Assembly: GCA_039177555.1 (NCBI GenBank)
Contig: JBCDFV010000005.1
Location: 1 to 64,000, forward strand
Origin: JANQGH01 sp039177555
GTDB taxonomy: Bacteria > Pseudomonadota > Alphaproteobacteria > DSM-16000 > Inquilinaceae
DNA: 64,000 nt
Direction: 5' to 3'
Shown here: piece by piece, positions 27,547-35,760 of the stretch
How the letters are laid out: each line of letters starts with the position of its first letter
How positions within the stretch are numbered: the first letter of the stretch is position 1
The notes under the pieces: model-generated
Databases searched by the model: none
Seen by the model: only the letters and a program-made list of their open reading frames with translations
Told to the model about the DNA's origin: nothing
Program-made: the position numbers and the translations under genes

Positions 27547-28343
27547 CGCTTTGGGCGAATAGACGGGCAGCGCCCGTAGGCTACGAAGTGGGGGTTGCGA
27601 AAATCCTTCTTGGCGTAGGCCATCGGCGCACCGTCGAGCGTTTCGACGCGTCCCCCGGCGGCGGCGAGAACTGCCTGGCCCGCCGCGATATCCCATTCCA
27701 TGGTGGGTCCCAAGCGCGGGTAGATGTCGGCCTCGCCGGACGCGACAAGGCACAGCTTGAGCGAACTGCCAATCTGCCTCTGGTTGCTGACCTGTGCCGA
27801 CTGCAAAAGCGCGTCCAGGGCCTGCGTGTCACCATGGCTGCGGCTTGAGACGACCGTCAGGCCTGTTACGGGTGCCGGCCTGGCGATAATGGGTTCGTTG
27901 TCGCCCCCGGCCCAACGGCGATAGGCGCCGACGCCGCACAGGCCGCCATAGACGATATCGAGCGCAGGCGCGACCACGACGCCCAGAATGGGCTGCCCGT
28001 CGACGATTAGGGCGATGTTGACCGTGAACTCGCCCTTGCCGTCCTCGCGGATGAACTCTTTCGTGCCATCCAGCGGGTCGACGAGCCAGAAGGGGCCGCC
28101 ATCGGTTTCAGGCACGTGGCCGGCGGAGGCCGCCTCCTCGGCCACCACGGGGGTCTCCGGCGTCAGGTCGGCCAGGCCCTTCAAAATGATCGCCTCGGCG
28201 GCCTGGTCCGCCTGCGTGACCGGGCTGCCGTCCGCCTTGGTCCCCGGTCGCACCTTGCCGTGATAGCGCAGCACTTCGTCGCCCGCTTGGCACGCCAGCG
28301 TGTCGACCCGGGCCAACAGGTCCGGTGTCGGGGGGACAGCCAT
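27543..28343 (-). CDS. cysQ: 3'(2'),5'-bisphosphate nucleotidase CysQ
   Basis: This 266-residue Mg-dependent, Li-sensitive phosphatase of the inositol-monophosphatase family has the VVAEEAA metal site, the signature DPLDGTKEF and the second motif WDIAAGQAVLAAAGG. CysQ removes the 3'-phosphate of PAP formed by sulfate assimilation. The GTKEF variant separates CysQ from SuhB-type enzymes. It starts 23 bp after the CoxL-like stop and its TGA overlaps the permease TTG. No sulfate-assimilation genes adjoin it, so the operon may use it otherwise. Confidence 0.9.
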   Translation of the reverse strand: MAVPPTPDLLARVDTLACQAGDEVLRYHGKVRPGTKADGSPVTQADQAAEAIILKGLADLTPETPVVAEEAASAGHVPETDGGPFWLVDPLDGTKEFIREDGKGEFTVNIALIVDGQPILGVVVAPALDIVYGGLCGVGAYRRWAGGDNEPIIARPAPVTGLTVVSSRSHGDTQALDALLQSAQVSNQRQIGSSLKLCLVASGEADIYPRLGPTMEWDIAAGQAVLAAAGGRVETLDGAPMAYAKKDFRNPHFVAYGRCPSIRPKR

Positions 28344-28366
28344 CCGTCGTCGCCCGATTTCCCAGT

Positions 28367-30685
28367 CTACTCGGCTGCCTGGTCGATACGCCGATCCTGG
28401 ATAGCGCGCCAGACCGCCGATGGGATGGCCGGCATGTCGATATGGTCGATGCCGTGAACGGACAGCGCGTCGACCAGGGCATTGATGATAGCGGGCGGGG
28501 CGCCGATCGCGCCGGCCTCGCCCGCCCCTTTGACGCCCAGCGGGTTGGTCTTGCACGGGATCTCGTTGTAGCGGAAATCCACGAACGGTAGGCTGTCGGC
28601 GCGTGGCATGGCATAGTCCATGAACGAACCGCTGAGAAGCTGGCCGGAGTCCTCGTCATACACGGTCTTCTCCAGCAGCGCCTGGCCAATGCCTTGTGCG
28701 ATGCCGCCATGCACCTGGCCGGCGACGAGCAGCGGGTTCAGTACCTTGCCGAAATCGTCCACGACGGTGTAGCGCAGGATCTCGACAGTGCCGGTGTCCG
28801 GGTCGACCTCCAGCTCGCAGATATGGGCCCCGTTGGGGAAGGTCGAGGCGGGCGGTTTGAAGTCGCCCTTTTCGTCAAAGGCGGTGTCTTCGCCCAGGTC
28901 GCCCGCGATCTCGTCCAAGGTTACCGACCGATCGGTACCGACGATGGTGAACCGGCCGTCTTCCAGCGCGATGTCGGCGGCGGCGGCCTCCATCATGTCG
29001 GCGGCGCGTGCCTTGGCGCGCTCCTGTATCTTCAGGGCCGCATCGGCCACGTTGGCACCGCCGACCGGGATCGCGCGCGATCCGCCGACGCCGGAGCCAG
29101 TGGGCATGGCGTCTGTGTCGCCCTGGACGATGGTGATGTCGTCGAAATCGACGCCCAGATGGTTCGAAATAATCTGCTTGAAGGCGGTCTCGTGGCCCTG
29201 GCCATTGGTCTGGCTTCCCACGGTCAGCACGACGCGGCCGTCGCCCTTGACACTGACCAACGCATATTCCGACCCGCCGCCGCCGCAGGCCTCGACATAG
29301 GTCGCCAGGCCGATGCCGCGCAGCTTGCCGCGCTCGGCGGCCTCGGCGCGACGATGCTCGAAATCATGCCAGTCCGCCGCCTCCATCGCGTCGTCCATGT
29401 TGCGCGCGAACTCGCCTGAATCGTAGGTCAGCCCCGTCGCGGTCGTATGCGGCATGGCTTCCGGCGGAATGTAGTTCCGGCGCCGGATCTCGGCCGGAGA
29501 CATGCCCAACTCACGGGCCGCCTTGTCGACGATCCGCTCGACCGTGAACGCGGCTTCCGGCCGCCCGGCGCCGCGATAGGCATCCACCGGCAAGGTGTTG
29601 GTGAACACACCGCGAACCCGGCTGTGGACGCGCTGGATCGTGTAAAGGCCGCTCAACATGCGGTTGCCGGCGTTGGTCGCCACGAAGGGTCCGAAATTCG
29701 ACAGATAAGCGCCGAGATTGGCGATCGTGTCGACGCGCAAGGCCAGAAACTTGCCGTCGGCGTCCACCGCCAGTTCGGCGTGGGTGAGGTTGTCACGACC
29801 GTGATCGTCGCTGATGAAGGCCTCGCTGCGTTCGGCGGCCCACTTCACGGGCCGGCCCAGGACGCGGGCGGCGTGCAGGGTGGCGGGGTATTCGGGATAC
29901 AGAAAGATCTTCATGCCGAAGCCGCCGCCGACGTCCGGCGTCAGCACGCGCATGGATTCCGGATCGATGTTCAAGACATCCTTGGTGATCCGATCCTTGA
30001 TGTTGTGGGACCCCTGGCTCGAAACCGTGAAGGTGAACCGCTCAGTGGCGGGGTCGTATTCCGCCAGGCAGGCGCGACCCTCCATGGGGCTTGACACGAC
30101 CCGGTTATTCACATGGTCAAGCGTGATGACCCTGGCCGCCTGGTCGAACAGCGCGTTCGTCTCGGCCTCGTGGCCCAGTTCCCAGTCGAAGACCAGATTG
30201 CGCGGCGCCTCCGGCCAGATCTGGGGCGCGCCGTCGTGCAATGCGGCTGCCGGGTCGACCACCGCGTCGATCGGGTCATAGTCGATCATGACCAGGTCGG
30301 CGGCGTCTTTTGCCTGGGCCAGCGTTTCGGCCACGATCATGACGACCGGATCGCCGACATGGCGGACCTGATTGACCGCCAGGTTAGGGCGCGGCGGTTC
30401 GGCCATGGCGCTGCCGTCTCGGTTGGTCAGGCGCGCATAGGTCGGGATGCCTGAGATGCCCGCCTGCGTCAGGTCTTCGCCGGTAAAGACGCCGACGACG
30501 CCCGGTGCCTCGCTGGCCTCGCCGAGATCGATCTCCGTGATGATCGCATTGGCGAACGGGGATCTGACGAAAAAGGCCTGCAACTGGCCGGCGGGCCGGA
30601 TGTCGTCGGTGTAGCGGCCGGCACCGGTGATCAACTTGGGATCCTCGGTACGCGGAACGGATTGTCCGATGCCGAATTTTGCCAT
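28367..30685 (-). CDS. Molybdenum hydroxylase large subunit, form II CoxL-like
   Basis: This is a 772-residue molybdopterin-binding subunit of the xanthine dehydrogenase/CO dehydrogenase family. The aldehyde-oxidase a/b hammerhead domain occupies about 20-135 and the Moco domain about 150-765. VGGGFGMK, the active-site loop AYRGAGRPE and the final VKGAGEAGAIG with the catalytic Glu are present. True CO dehydrogenases carry AYRCSFR; AYRGAGR marks form II proteins of mostly unknown substrate. The medium (FAD) and small (2Fe-2S) subunit genes are not beside it, which is unusual. It leads an operon with cysQ and a nucleobase permease. Confidence 0.9.
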   Translation of the reverse strand: MAKFGIGQSVPRTEDPKLITGAGRYTDDIRPAGQLQAFFVRSPFANAIITEIDLGEASEAPGVVGVFTGEDLTQAGISGIPTYARLTNRDGSAMAEPPRPNLAVNQVRHVGDPVVMIVAETLAQAKDAADLVMIDYDPIDAVVDPAAALHDGAPQIWPEAPRNLVFDWELGHEAETNALFDQAARVITLDHVNNRVVSSPMEGRACLAEYDPATERFTFTVSSQGSHNIKDRITKDVLNIDPESMRVLTPDVGGGFGMKIFLYPEYPATLHAARVLGRPVKWAAERSEAFISDDHGRDNLTHAELAVDADGKFLALRVDTIANLGAYLSNFGPFVATNAGNRMLSGLYTIQRVHSRVRGVFTNTLPVDAYRGAGRPEAAFTVERIVDKAARELGMSPAEIRRRNYIPPEAMPHTTATGLTYDSGEFARNMDDAMEAADWHDFEHRRAEAAERGKLRGIGLATYVEACGGGGSEYALVSVKGDGRVVLTVGSQTNGQGHETAFKQIISNHLGVDFDDITIVQGDTDAMPTGSGVGGSRAIPVGGANVADAALKIQERAKARAADMMEAAAADIALEDGRFTIVGTDRSVTLDEIAGDLGEDTAFDEKGDFKPPASTFPNGAHICELEVDPDTGTVEILRYTVVDDFGKVLNPLLVAGQVHGGIAQGIGQALLEKTVYDEDSGQLLSGSFMDYAMPRADSLPFVDFRYNEIPCKTNPLGVKGAGEAGAIGAPPAIINALVDALSVHGIDHIDMPAIPSAVWRAIQDRRIDQAAE

Positions 30686-31150
30686 GGCGTTCGCCTGTCA
30701 CTATCGGGGACGCCGGATCAAGGCCGGCGATTGGTTCTGCTGGGTCAGCTCAGTCTGCTCAGTTTGCGGCTAACATCGCTATCGGAGGCCGACCGGTCAA
30801 CGCTGTCTCCGCAAAAGACCGCTCATGATAGCATTGTGCTGTTCATGACCGTCACCCCAAAACCCGGGCTCACAATGACGTTCGGCCTGCATAAGCACGC
30901 CGGTTTCTTCGCGATGCTCGCCCTCGCTCGCCGTACTATTCGCTCAAACCACTGGGCACTGCTTAGCAGCGCCCAGCCTTGGATTGTGACCTCTCCTCGT
31001 AGCGGACGTAATCGGCGGCTCCTGACTCTGTGCAGTCAAAGCAGCGTAAGATCGTTGTTCAGCCATTACCGAGTCGGCCAGGCCGGTATTCCAACGCCAA
31101 TTGTAAAAGAAACAAATACAAAGAACTGGAGAGTAAGCGCGTGGAGTCAT
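30686..31150. other. Gene-poor stretch upstream of the hydroxylase operon
   Basis: About 465 bp without a convincing gene. Open frames on both strands lack ribosome sites and have atypical composition. The half nearest 31150 becomes AT-richer and leads into the NTF2-like gene. I see no tRNA, no repeat and no clear promoter consensus. The promoter of the leftward hydroxylase operon must lie in its first part. Confidence 0.5.
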
Positions 31151-31702
31151 TTACTGCCAACGGGTATTCAAGGACGATTCGATAGTCAGCGGGAGATCTT
31201 TGCTCGACATCTGATTTATTTTTAGCGCATCTAGCGCTTGCCCAACTGGAAGCTGTGAACTACCCCAAAACTGTCGAGACACCTCAGAGACGTCGAACGT
31301 CTTCAACAGTCGGTATAGACTTGCATCGCGTGCCTCTACATAATAGTGCATCCAGAAGTCAAATTTATTGCCAGTGGGTGCAAATGTTCCAACTACATTC
31401 ACATCGAGTTCACAGAGATTGCTGTTTTCGGGGTCTGCTGAGTTAGGTTTGAAGTGTCCATAGAAAATCTTGTCATGATCCCATAGCATACATGATGTCA
31501 TTACTTCATTAAAAGTATTTACGGTATCAAAGCCGACATAGACTCCACACCAGGGGACTGTAAACGCGCCTTGTGGCTCAATTACGAACGTGACATCGTC
31601 ATGAAACGTGTCCCTCCACCCTTGATGATCCCCCGCCAGCCATGTCTCATAGTTCTTTGTCATCACGTCTCGTGCAACCGACTGGTATTGAGATTTTGTC
31701 AT
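31151..31702 (-). CDS. NTF2/SnoaL-like protein, atypical composition
   Basis: This 183-residue protein has an opening helix NYETWLAGDHQGWRDTFHDDVTF and later Trp/Tyr-rich strands (FDFWMHYYVEARD). It fits the cone-shaped NTF2/SnoaL fold used for small hydrophobic ligands or isomerases. The gene is visibly AT-richer than its neighbours and uses codons such as AAT, TTT and ATA freely, which suggests recent acquisition. It sits alone between two non-coding stretches. The exact function is unknown, and the fold call is by pattern only. Confidence 0.6.
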   Translation of the reverse strand: MTKSQYQSVARDVMTKNYETWLAGDHQGWRDTFHDDVTFVIEPQGAFTVPWCGVYVGFDTVNTFNEVMTSCMLWDHDKIFYGHFKPNSADPENSNLCELDVNVVGTFAPTGNKFDFWMHYYVEARDASLYRLLKTFDVSEVSRQFWGSSQLPVGQALDALKINQMSSKDLPLTIESSLNTRWQ

Positions 31703-32663
31703 GAGGGATCTTCCACTGCGTCGTTTCCAAATCGCGATTTAATATGCCTTTCTCACGAGTGTCTATGAGTTAATTTGACGGGTCGACGATTTTTCTGACT
31801 AGAGTCAATTCTGCTGCAATTTTTGTTGAGGCATCCACTATGTCGTCCCTCCTGCTGCGCCCATCGCGAAGAAACTTGCGCAGGGGCTGATAGGCGCACT
31901 GATTAGGGGCGAGCAGCGGTTCGGTCGTGTCGAGCCGGCTTCAATCGGCTGGGTGGAACGCCGCAGCGGCTGTGCAGCCAGTGTTTCTGCGCACCTGCCT
32001 TGGCCATACAATGCGATGTTATCCGCCTTTATGCGCCATTGAGCAGGCGCAGGCCGTCCCGAACGGTTAGGGCAGGTCCCGGATCCGCTAAACGGGGGGC
32101 CGGCATTGCATGCGACAACGCAGCTACCTTCGAGCACAAGAACGCCTCGTGAGCATTGGTGGCCGGCCGCGCGCCCATTTTGACGGCCCGGCTGCGCAAA
32201 GAGGTGGTGGCAACAACTTGATGGCGTCCGGCGTCGCCGTCTGCAAAGGGAATCAGTCGAATTGTGGGCCGCTGCATGAGGTCGACGCCAGGCGGCTCTT
32301 TGTGAAGAGCCAGTGAACGGATCCCTCGTCATTATCAGCGCGCGTTCGCCTCTGCTGTGAGATGCTCAGCAGCGCCAGTGTCATTGTCGACGGCGTGCCG
32401 ACTTGATCGGCAAGCTCATGCGGCGGCAACCAAGCCAAGAGGCAAGAGCAACTCGCGGGGGCAGAACTCCACCGTGCCAACATCTCGTCTCTTCTTGGAC
32501 TTGCCCTTCGCCGCTCATCGGAGGCTCGCGTTGCCGTGCCGGTCATGGCTTGAGGGAGACTGTAGATCCGTGATCGCCTGGGTTACTCGGGGGAAAAACA
32601 CTGACACCCGTGTCCAGGATGCCGGCACGTTACTGAAGAACCAAAACCACGCCAAGTCAAGAT
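31703..32663. other. Long stretch without a recognisable gene
   Basis: About 960 bp. Several frames stay open because stops are sparse, but none has a good ribosome site or protein-like composition, and none resembles a family I know. An AT-rich patch (31730-31830) upstream of the NTF2-like gene could hold its promoter. The middle (31850-32550) may be decayed mobile or acquired DNA, but I could not identify a transposase remnant. Confidence 0.45.
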
Positions 32664-32780
32664 TCAGTCGCGACCGCCTGCGGTCAGACCAAGATAAATT
32701 GCGAGAAAGAAAAAGATCGGGACCAAAACTATCACTGCAAGCTGAATCCAATCTAAACCTAAAAATACAATCTCCGACAT
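32664..32780 (-). CDS. 38-residue single-span membrane protein
   Basis: This small gene is supported by AAAAGGA six bases before its ATG at 32780. The peptide has an acidic N-terminal part (MSEIVFLGLDWIQ), one membrane span of about 20 residues (AVIVLVPIFFFLAIYLGL) and a short polar tail ending in Gly-Gly-Arg-Asp. It is the size of small accessory subunits of respiratory or transport complexes, but I cannot name a family. The nearest possible partners are the divergent 33039 gene and the distant NTF2-like gene. Confidence 0.5.
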   Translation of the reverse strand: MSEIVFLGLDWIQLAVIVLVPIFFFLAIYLGLTAGGRD

Positions 32781-33038
32781 TCTCAGTCCTTTTGGGCCAT
32801 ATCTGTTGAGATTTTCGCCTGAGGCCGCGCGCCGGGCAAGAGCGATAACCATAGCAAGCCTGTCCCCACATTCCGAAACACTTTCTTGGCAAGGCAGACC
32901 TTTCCGCCTGCAAACCGCCAAATAGTTTTGTTTCTGTGATATGGCTTATGCATTCGATGTAATATATTCGAGTGGAAGCTACCCTCGGTAGTAGAAGACG
33001 ACCATGCGTAACGCCGCCTTACAAAGGAGACACTGTCA

Positions 33039-33794
33039 ATGCCGGCCATGCGTCTTGCAAACGAAATCGCCGACCTCGTCAGACGTTCTGGGGTTCAAGT
33101 AGAGGTTCGCCCAGGTTTGGAGGGGTACAAGACCACTGCGGTCGCCGTCGAAGGCAAACGCAGCGGTAACCCGGAATTCGATCCGGACCTACACCCGCTG
33201 TCCCCTGCGAACAGCTTTTGGATACGGTTTCGCGAGCCGGACGATTCGACCATCGCGATGATTGCGGCGCGCTTGATCAGGACGGACAGTCTCCGGCAGA
33301 TCGTCATGGATCGAAGCATCTGGTATGGCGACAAGGTCCAGTTTCGTGAGCCGCTGGATGTGATACCGGATCCCGACGATCCCATCTTGGCTGGCGATAT
33401 CGTTCTGGATGGTTCCATGTGGGTCGACGCCAGCTATCGGGGGCGGGCTTATTCCTGGTGTCTCAGCCGGATGCTGCGTTGTGTTGCGTATGATCTTTGG
33501 GATCCGGACCACTATTTCGGCTTTTCGTTGACCAGGCTCGCAGAGAGCCGGCTGCCGGTTTACAGCTACGGCTATGCCAGCATCGATCATCTCGCGCGCG
33601 ACTACCTCATTCCCGGATTGCCGCTGTTCGACCTTTACCTCACGCCGCTCAGCCGCCAGCAGGCAAAGGTGCAATTCGCCATGGATCTGGCGTTTCTACA
33701 AGCCAGTCCGGACCTGGTACTTGACCGCGACTTCTCGCAATCGTTGAAGCAACATGGCGTCGAAGTGGCCGGCCAAATGGCGGCCACCGGCTAG
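33039..33794 (+). CDS. Unknown protein with a faint GNAT-like segment
   Basis: A 251-residue soluble protein with a clear ribosome site (AAAGGAG, nine bases before the ATG). A central segment, MWVDASYRGRAYSWCLSRMLR (about 127-147), resembles motif A of GNAT acyltransferases (V-x-P-x-YRGRG followed by a helix). The following GFSLTRLAESRLPVYSYGY could be the second half. The surrounding sequence is not recognisable. The TAG stop is itself the first three bases of a 63 bp palindrome. Function is not assigned. Confidence 0.65.
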   Translation: MPAMRLANEIADLVRRSGVQVEVRPGLEGYKTTAVAVEGKRSGNPEFDPDLHPLSPANSFWIRFREPDDSTIAMIAARLIRTDSLRQIVMDRSIWYGDKVQFREPLDVIPDPDDPILAGDIVLDGSMWVDASYRGRAYSWCLSRMLRCVAYDLWDPDHYFGFSLTRLAESRLPVYSYGYASIDHLARDYLIPGLPLFDLYLTPLSRQQAKVQFAMDLAFLQASPDLVLDRDFSQSLKQHGVEVAGQMAATG

Positions 33795-33854
33795 AGCATC
33801 GTTCGATCGATTGGCATCGCTACGCGATCCAAACGATCGAACAAAGATGCTCTA
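33792..33854. repeat. 63 bp imperfect palindrome at the gene end
   Basis: The outer arms are TAGAGCATC (33792-33800) and GATGCTCTA (33846-33854). Inner arms are GTTCGATCG (33801-33809) and CGATCGAAC (33834-33842), and the loop region is again partly complementary. It begins at the stop codon of the 33039 gene. Starting sequences of the TAGAGCAT type are common in dispersed intergenic palindromes of alphaproteobacteria. It could also serve as a bidirectional terminator-like hairpin, but no T-run follows. Confidence 0.7.
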
Positions 33855-33865
33855 ACTTATTCAGA

Positions 33866-33934
33866 GATCGAGCAACTTTAGCCGATCACATCGAACGTAG
33901 GGGTTCGGTGTGATCGGCCATTGCTCTAGATCAC
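33866..33934. repeat. Second imperfect palindrome, same family
   Basis: GAGCAA (33870-33875) pairs with TTGCTC (33921-33926), and CCGATCACATCGAAC (33882-33896) pairs with GTTCGGTGTGATCGG with one mismatch (33903-33917). The right outer arm TTGCTCTA is the complement of the TAGAGCA that opens the previous palindrome, so the two appear to be related copies lying 11 bp apart. Confidence 0.65.
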
Positions 33935-33994
33935 GCCCAGATCTGTTGCATGAACACCGGCCGTCCAGGGGCGAGCACCGTGGACGGCCGGCTT

Positions 33995-34258
33995 ATACCT
34001 ACGGCCCATAATAATGATCGGTTTGACTGCGTTGTCTTGTTCGCTGGTCAGGCGCGCGGCGCACCGTGGTGTGGACACACCACAAGCGGCGCGCAACGCA
34101 GCCAGCGGCCAAGACAACGCGGCCTCCGGTGGGGCCAAATCGCTCCACGGCAGCGTTGCGCCGCTTGCCCGATGCTAAAGCATCGCGCTGCACGACGCGC
34201 CTTGCCGTGAACCGATTTGGCCGCCATCAAACCGGTCATTATTATGGGCCGTAGGTAT
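33995..34258. mobile_element. 264 bp MITE-like element with 30 bp terminal inverted repeats
   Basis: The first 30 bases (33995-34024) and the last 30 (34229-34258) are inverted copies differing at one position; both contain ACGGCCCATAATAATGA or its complement. Inside are two further hairpins. One spans 34029-34120 with 11 bp perfect arms and the apex GTGGTGT/ACACCAC. The other spans 34133-34222 with 10 bp perfect arms and the apex GATGCT/AGCATC. A single strand can therefore fold as a three-way junction. It has no coding capacity. It ends 5 bp after the RadC-fusion stop codon. A target duplication is not clear. A shorter 11 bp inverted repeat (33957-33967 with 33981-33991) adjoins it. Confidence 0.8.
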
Positions 34259-34263
34259 TATGT

Positions 34264-35568
34264 TCAAGAAACCGGGGTGGCGGCGCGCCGCAAATAGCCG
34301 AGCTGGCGCAAGCTTGCAAAGCTGTCGCGGGTGACGATCAGATGATCGTGGAGTTCGATATCGACGCTGTTGGCGGCGTATTTCAGGTCGCGCGAAAACT
34401 GAATGTCGGCGGCTGACGGCGTCGGGTCGTCGGACGGATGATTGTGCACCAATACGACGCCGCTGGCGTCCAGGTTCAGGGCGCGCTTGATGATCTCGCG
34501 TGACTCGACCGGTGCGAAGGCGTTGCTGCCGCGGCTGATCTGCTCGTCATGAATCAGGCGCAGCCTGTTGTCGACGAAGAGCGCGCGCACGACCTCGACG
34601 GATCTGTGACCGACCCGCGCGCGGCAATAGACCAGCAGTTCGTCCAAGCTCTTCAGCAATGGCTTGTCGACCAAATCGCGGCGAATGATCCGCGTGGCCA
34701 TTTCACCGGCTGCCTTCAACTGCGCGATGCTGCCATATGAGAGGTTGCCGATGTCCTTCAGTCGCTGCGGTTCCGCATTGATCACCTCGGCCAGGTTGCC
34801 GAAGGTCGAGACCAGCCGCGCGGCGGTGGCTCGCGGGTCGATGCGCGGAAAGATCTGGATCAGGAATTGCTCCAGCAGAGCGGTATCGTCCAGTTTGTCG
34901 AAGATGTCCGGATCCAAACCGACGATCGCGTCGTTGGCCTGTTCGACATTGGCGAACCCGGCATGGGACGGACGGCGATCCTGGAAGTGAAAGGGCGCGA
35001 CCTGCCTGTCCGTCGAACACTCTTGCAAGCGCACAACCGTCATCAGATGGGTGCAGCGGCGTCCGTTGCCCGATCCAAGCGGCATGATCAGTCGCGCATA
35101 ACGGCGGGAGACACCACCCGTGCCGAGCGAGATCTCCATGAAGCTGCAGCGGCGCAGGAAAGCGGCGGTCGAATAGTCGACCAAAGCGGACTCCGCCATG
35201 ATCGAATCGGGATAGTGCTTGACCAGCTTGCCGCTAAGGTCCTCGCCGGCCAAACGCGCCTTTCGATCGAACTCGACAAAGGCATACTGGTCGGGATCGC
35301 CGGTTTGGACGTCGATCAGGTGCTTTTGAAGCCCGTCCTTCTTGGATTTGAAGGAGGTGAGCATGTCATGGTGGCGCGGCAATTGATCGGGTGAGCCATG
35401 GCCGTGCCATTGCTCGTAAATCTGGGCAAAATCCGGCAGCGCCTCGACCGCCTCGATGCCATATTCGTCGCGTCGCAACAGGCAGTTGCCGTTGGCGGCC
35501 AGTCGCTCGCTGAAGCCAATCAGGAATCGGCTGATCTGAGGGCGGGCTATGGGGCGTAGTCGCAGCAC
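34264..35568 (-). CDS. PAS-like domain fused to a RadC/JAB protein
   Basis: A single 434-residue frame. Residues about 44-183 look like the alphaproteobacterial PAS_5-type sensor (LIDVQTGDPDQYAFVEFD, YARLIMPLGSGNGR, CTHLMTVVRLQE). Residues about 220-425 are RadC/UPF0758: a helix-hairpin-helix part (LLEQFLIQIFPRIDPRATAARLV region, then LKDIGNLSYGSIAQLKAAGE) and the JAMM metalloprotease-like site, Glu in SREIIK with HNHPSDDPTPSAAD. Usual RadC is about 225 residues without a sensor. The start is GTG at 35568 with a weak ribosome site; the in-frame ATG (35364) would remove the first 68 residues but keep both domains. Function of RadC proteins is unresolved. Confidence 0.8.
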   Translation of the reverse strand: MLRLRPIARPQISRFLIGFSERLAANGNCLLRRDEYGIEAVEALPDFAQIYEQWHGHGSPDQLPRHHDMLTSFKSKKDGLQKHLIDVQTGDPDQYAFVEFDRKARLAGEDLSGKLVKHYPDSIMAESALVDYSTAAFLRRCSFMEISLGTGGVSRRYARLIMPLGSGNGRRCTHLMTVVRLQECSTDRQVAPFHFQDRRPSHAGFANVEQANDAIVGLDPDIFDKLDDTALLEQFLIQIFPRIDPRATAARLVSTFGNLAEVINAEPQRLKDIGNLSYGSIAQLKAAGEMATRIIRRDLVDKPLLKSLDELLVYCRARVGHRSVEVVRALFVDNRLRLIHDEQISRGSNAFAPVESREIIKRALNLDASGVVLVHNHPSDDPTPSAADIQFSRDLKYAANSVDIELHDHLIVTRDSFASLRQLGYLRRAATPVS

Positions 35569-35669
35569 AAGTCTTCTACCGTGGCATCCGTCGGCAATGA
35601 TTTTTTGATCTCGGCGACAGGATATACCAGCCTGCGCAAGATTAATCGACGTAATCGTTCAAAAAAGAG

Positions 35670-35709
35670 GCAGAAAAAAGGGAATGCCGTCCAGCAAGAG
35701 ACGGCATTC
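35670..35709 (-). terminator. Rho-independent terminator of the XRE gene
   Basis: On the minus strand a perfect 10 bp stem (GAATGCCGTC with GACGGCATTC, arms at 35700-35709 and 35682-35691) with an 8-base loop is followed by CCTTTTTTCTG. It lies 51 bp past the stop of the regulator gene and would separate it from the RadC-fusion gene. Confidence 0.8.
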
Positions 35710-35760
35710 TACATGTGTGGGTTGTTTGTTTTTAGACTGACTACTTTAATTCGGGAACTG

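Noticed and set aside
28367..30685. Aerobic carbon monoxide dehydrogenase (CoxL form I)
   Set aside because: The active-site loop reads AYRGAGR, not the AYRCSFR of true CO dehydrogenases, and CoxM/CoxS genes are absent.
31838..32332. Possible gene in the gene-poor stretch
   Set aside because: The frame is Arg/Ser/Cys-rich without a ribosome site, and the opposite strand is equally open.
33950..34254. Several overlapping short frames on both strands across the MITE-like element
   Set aside because: They arise because the sequence is palindromic; the hairpin structure explains the composition and none looks like a protein.
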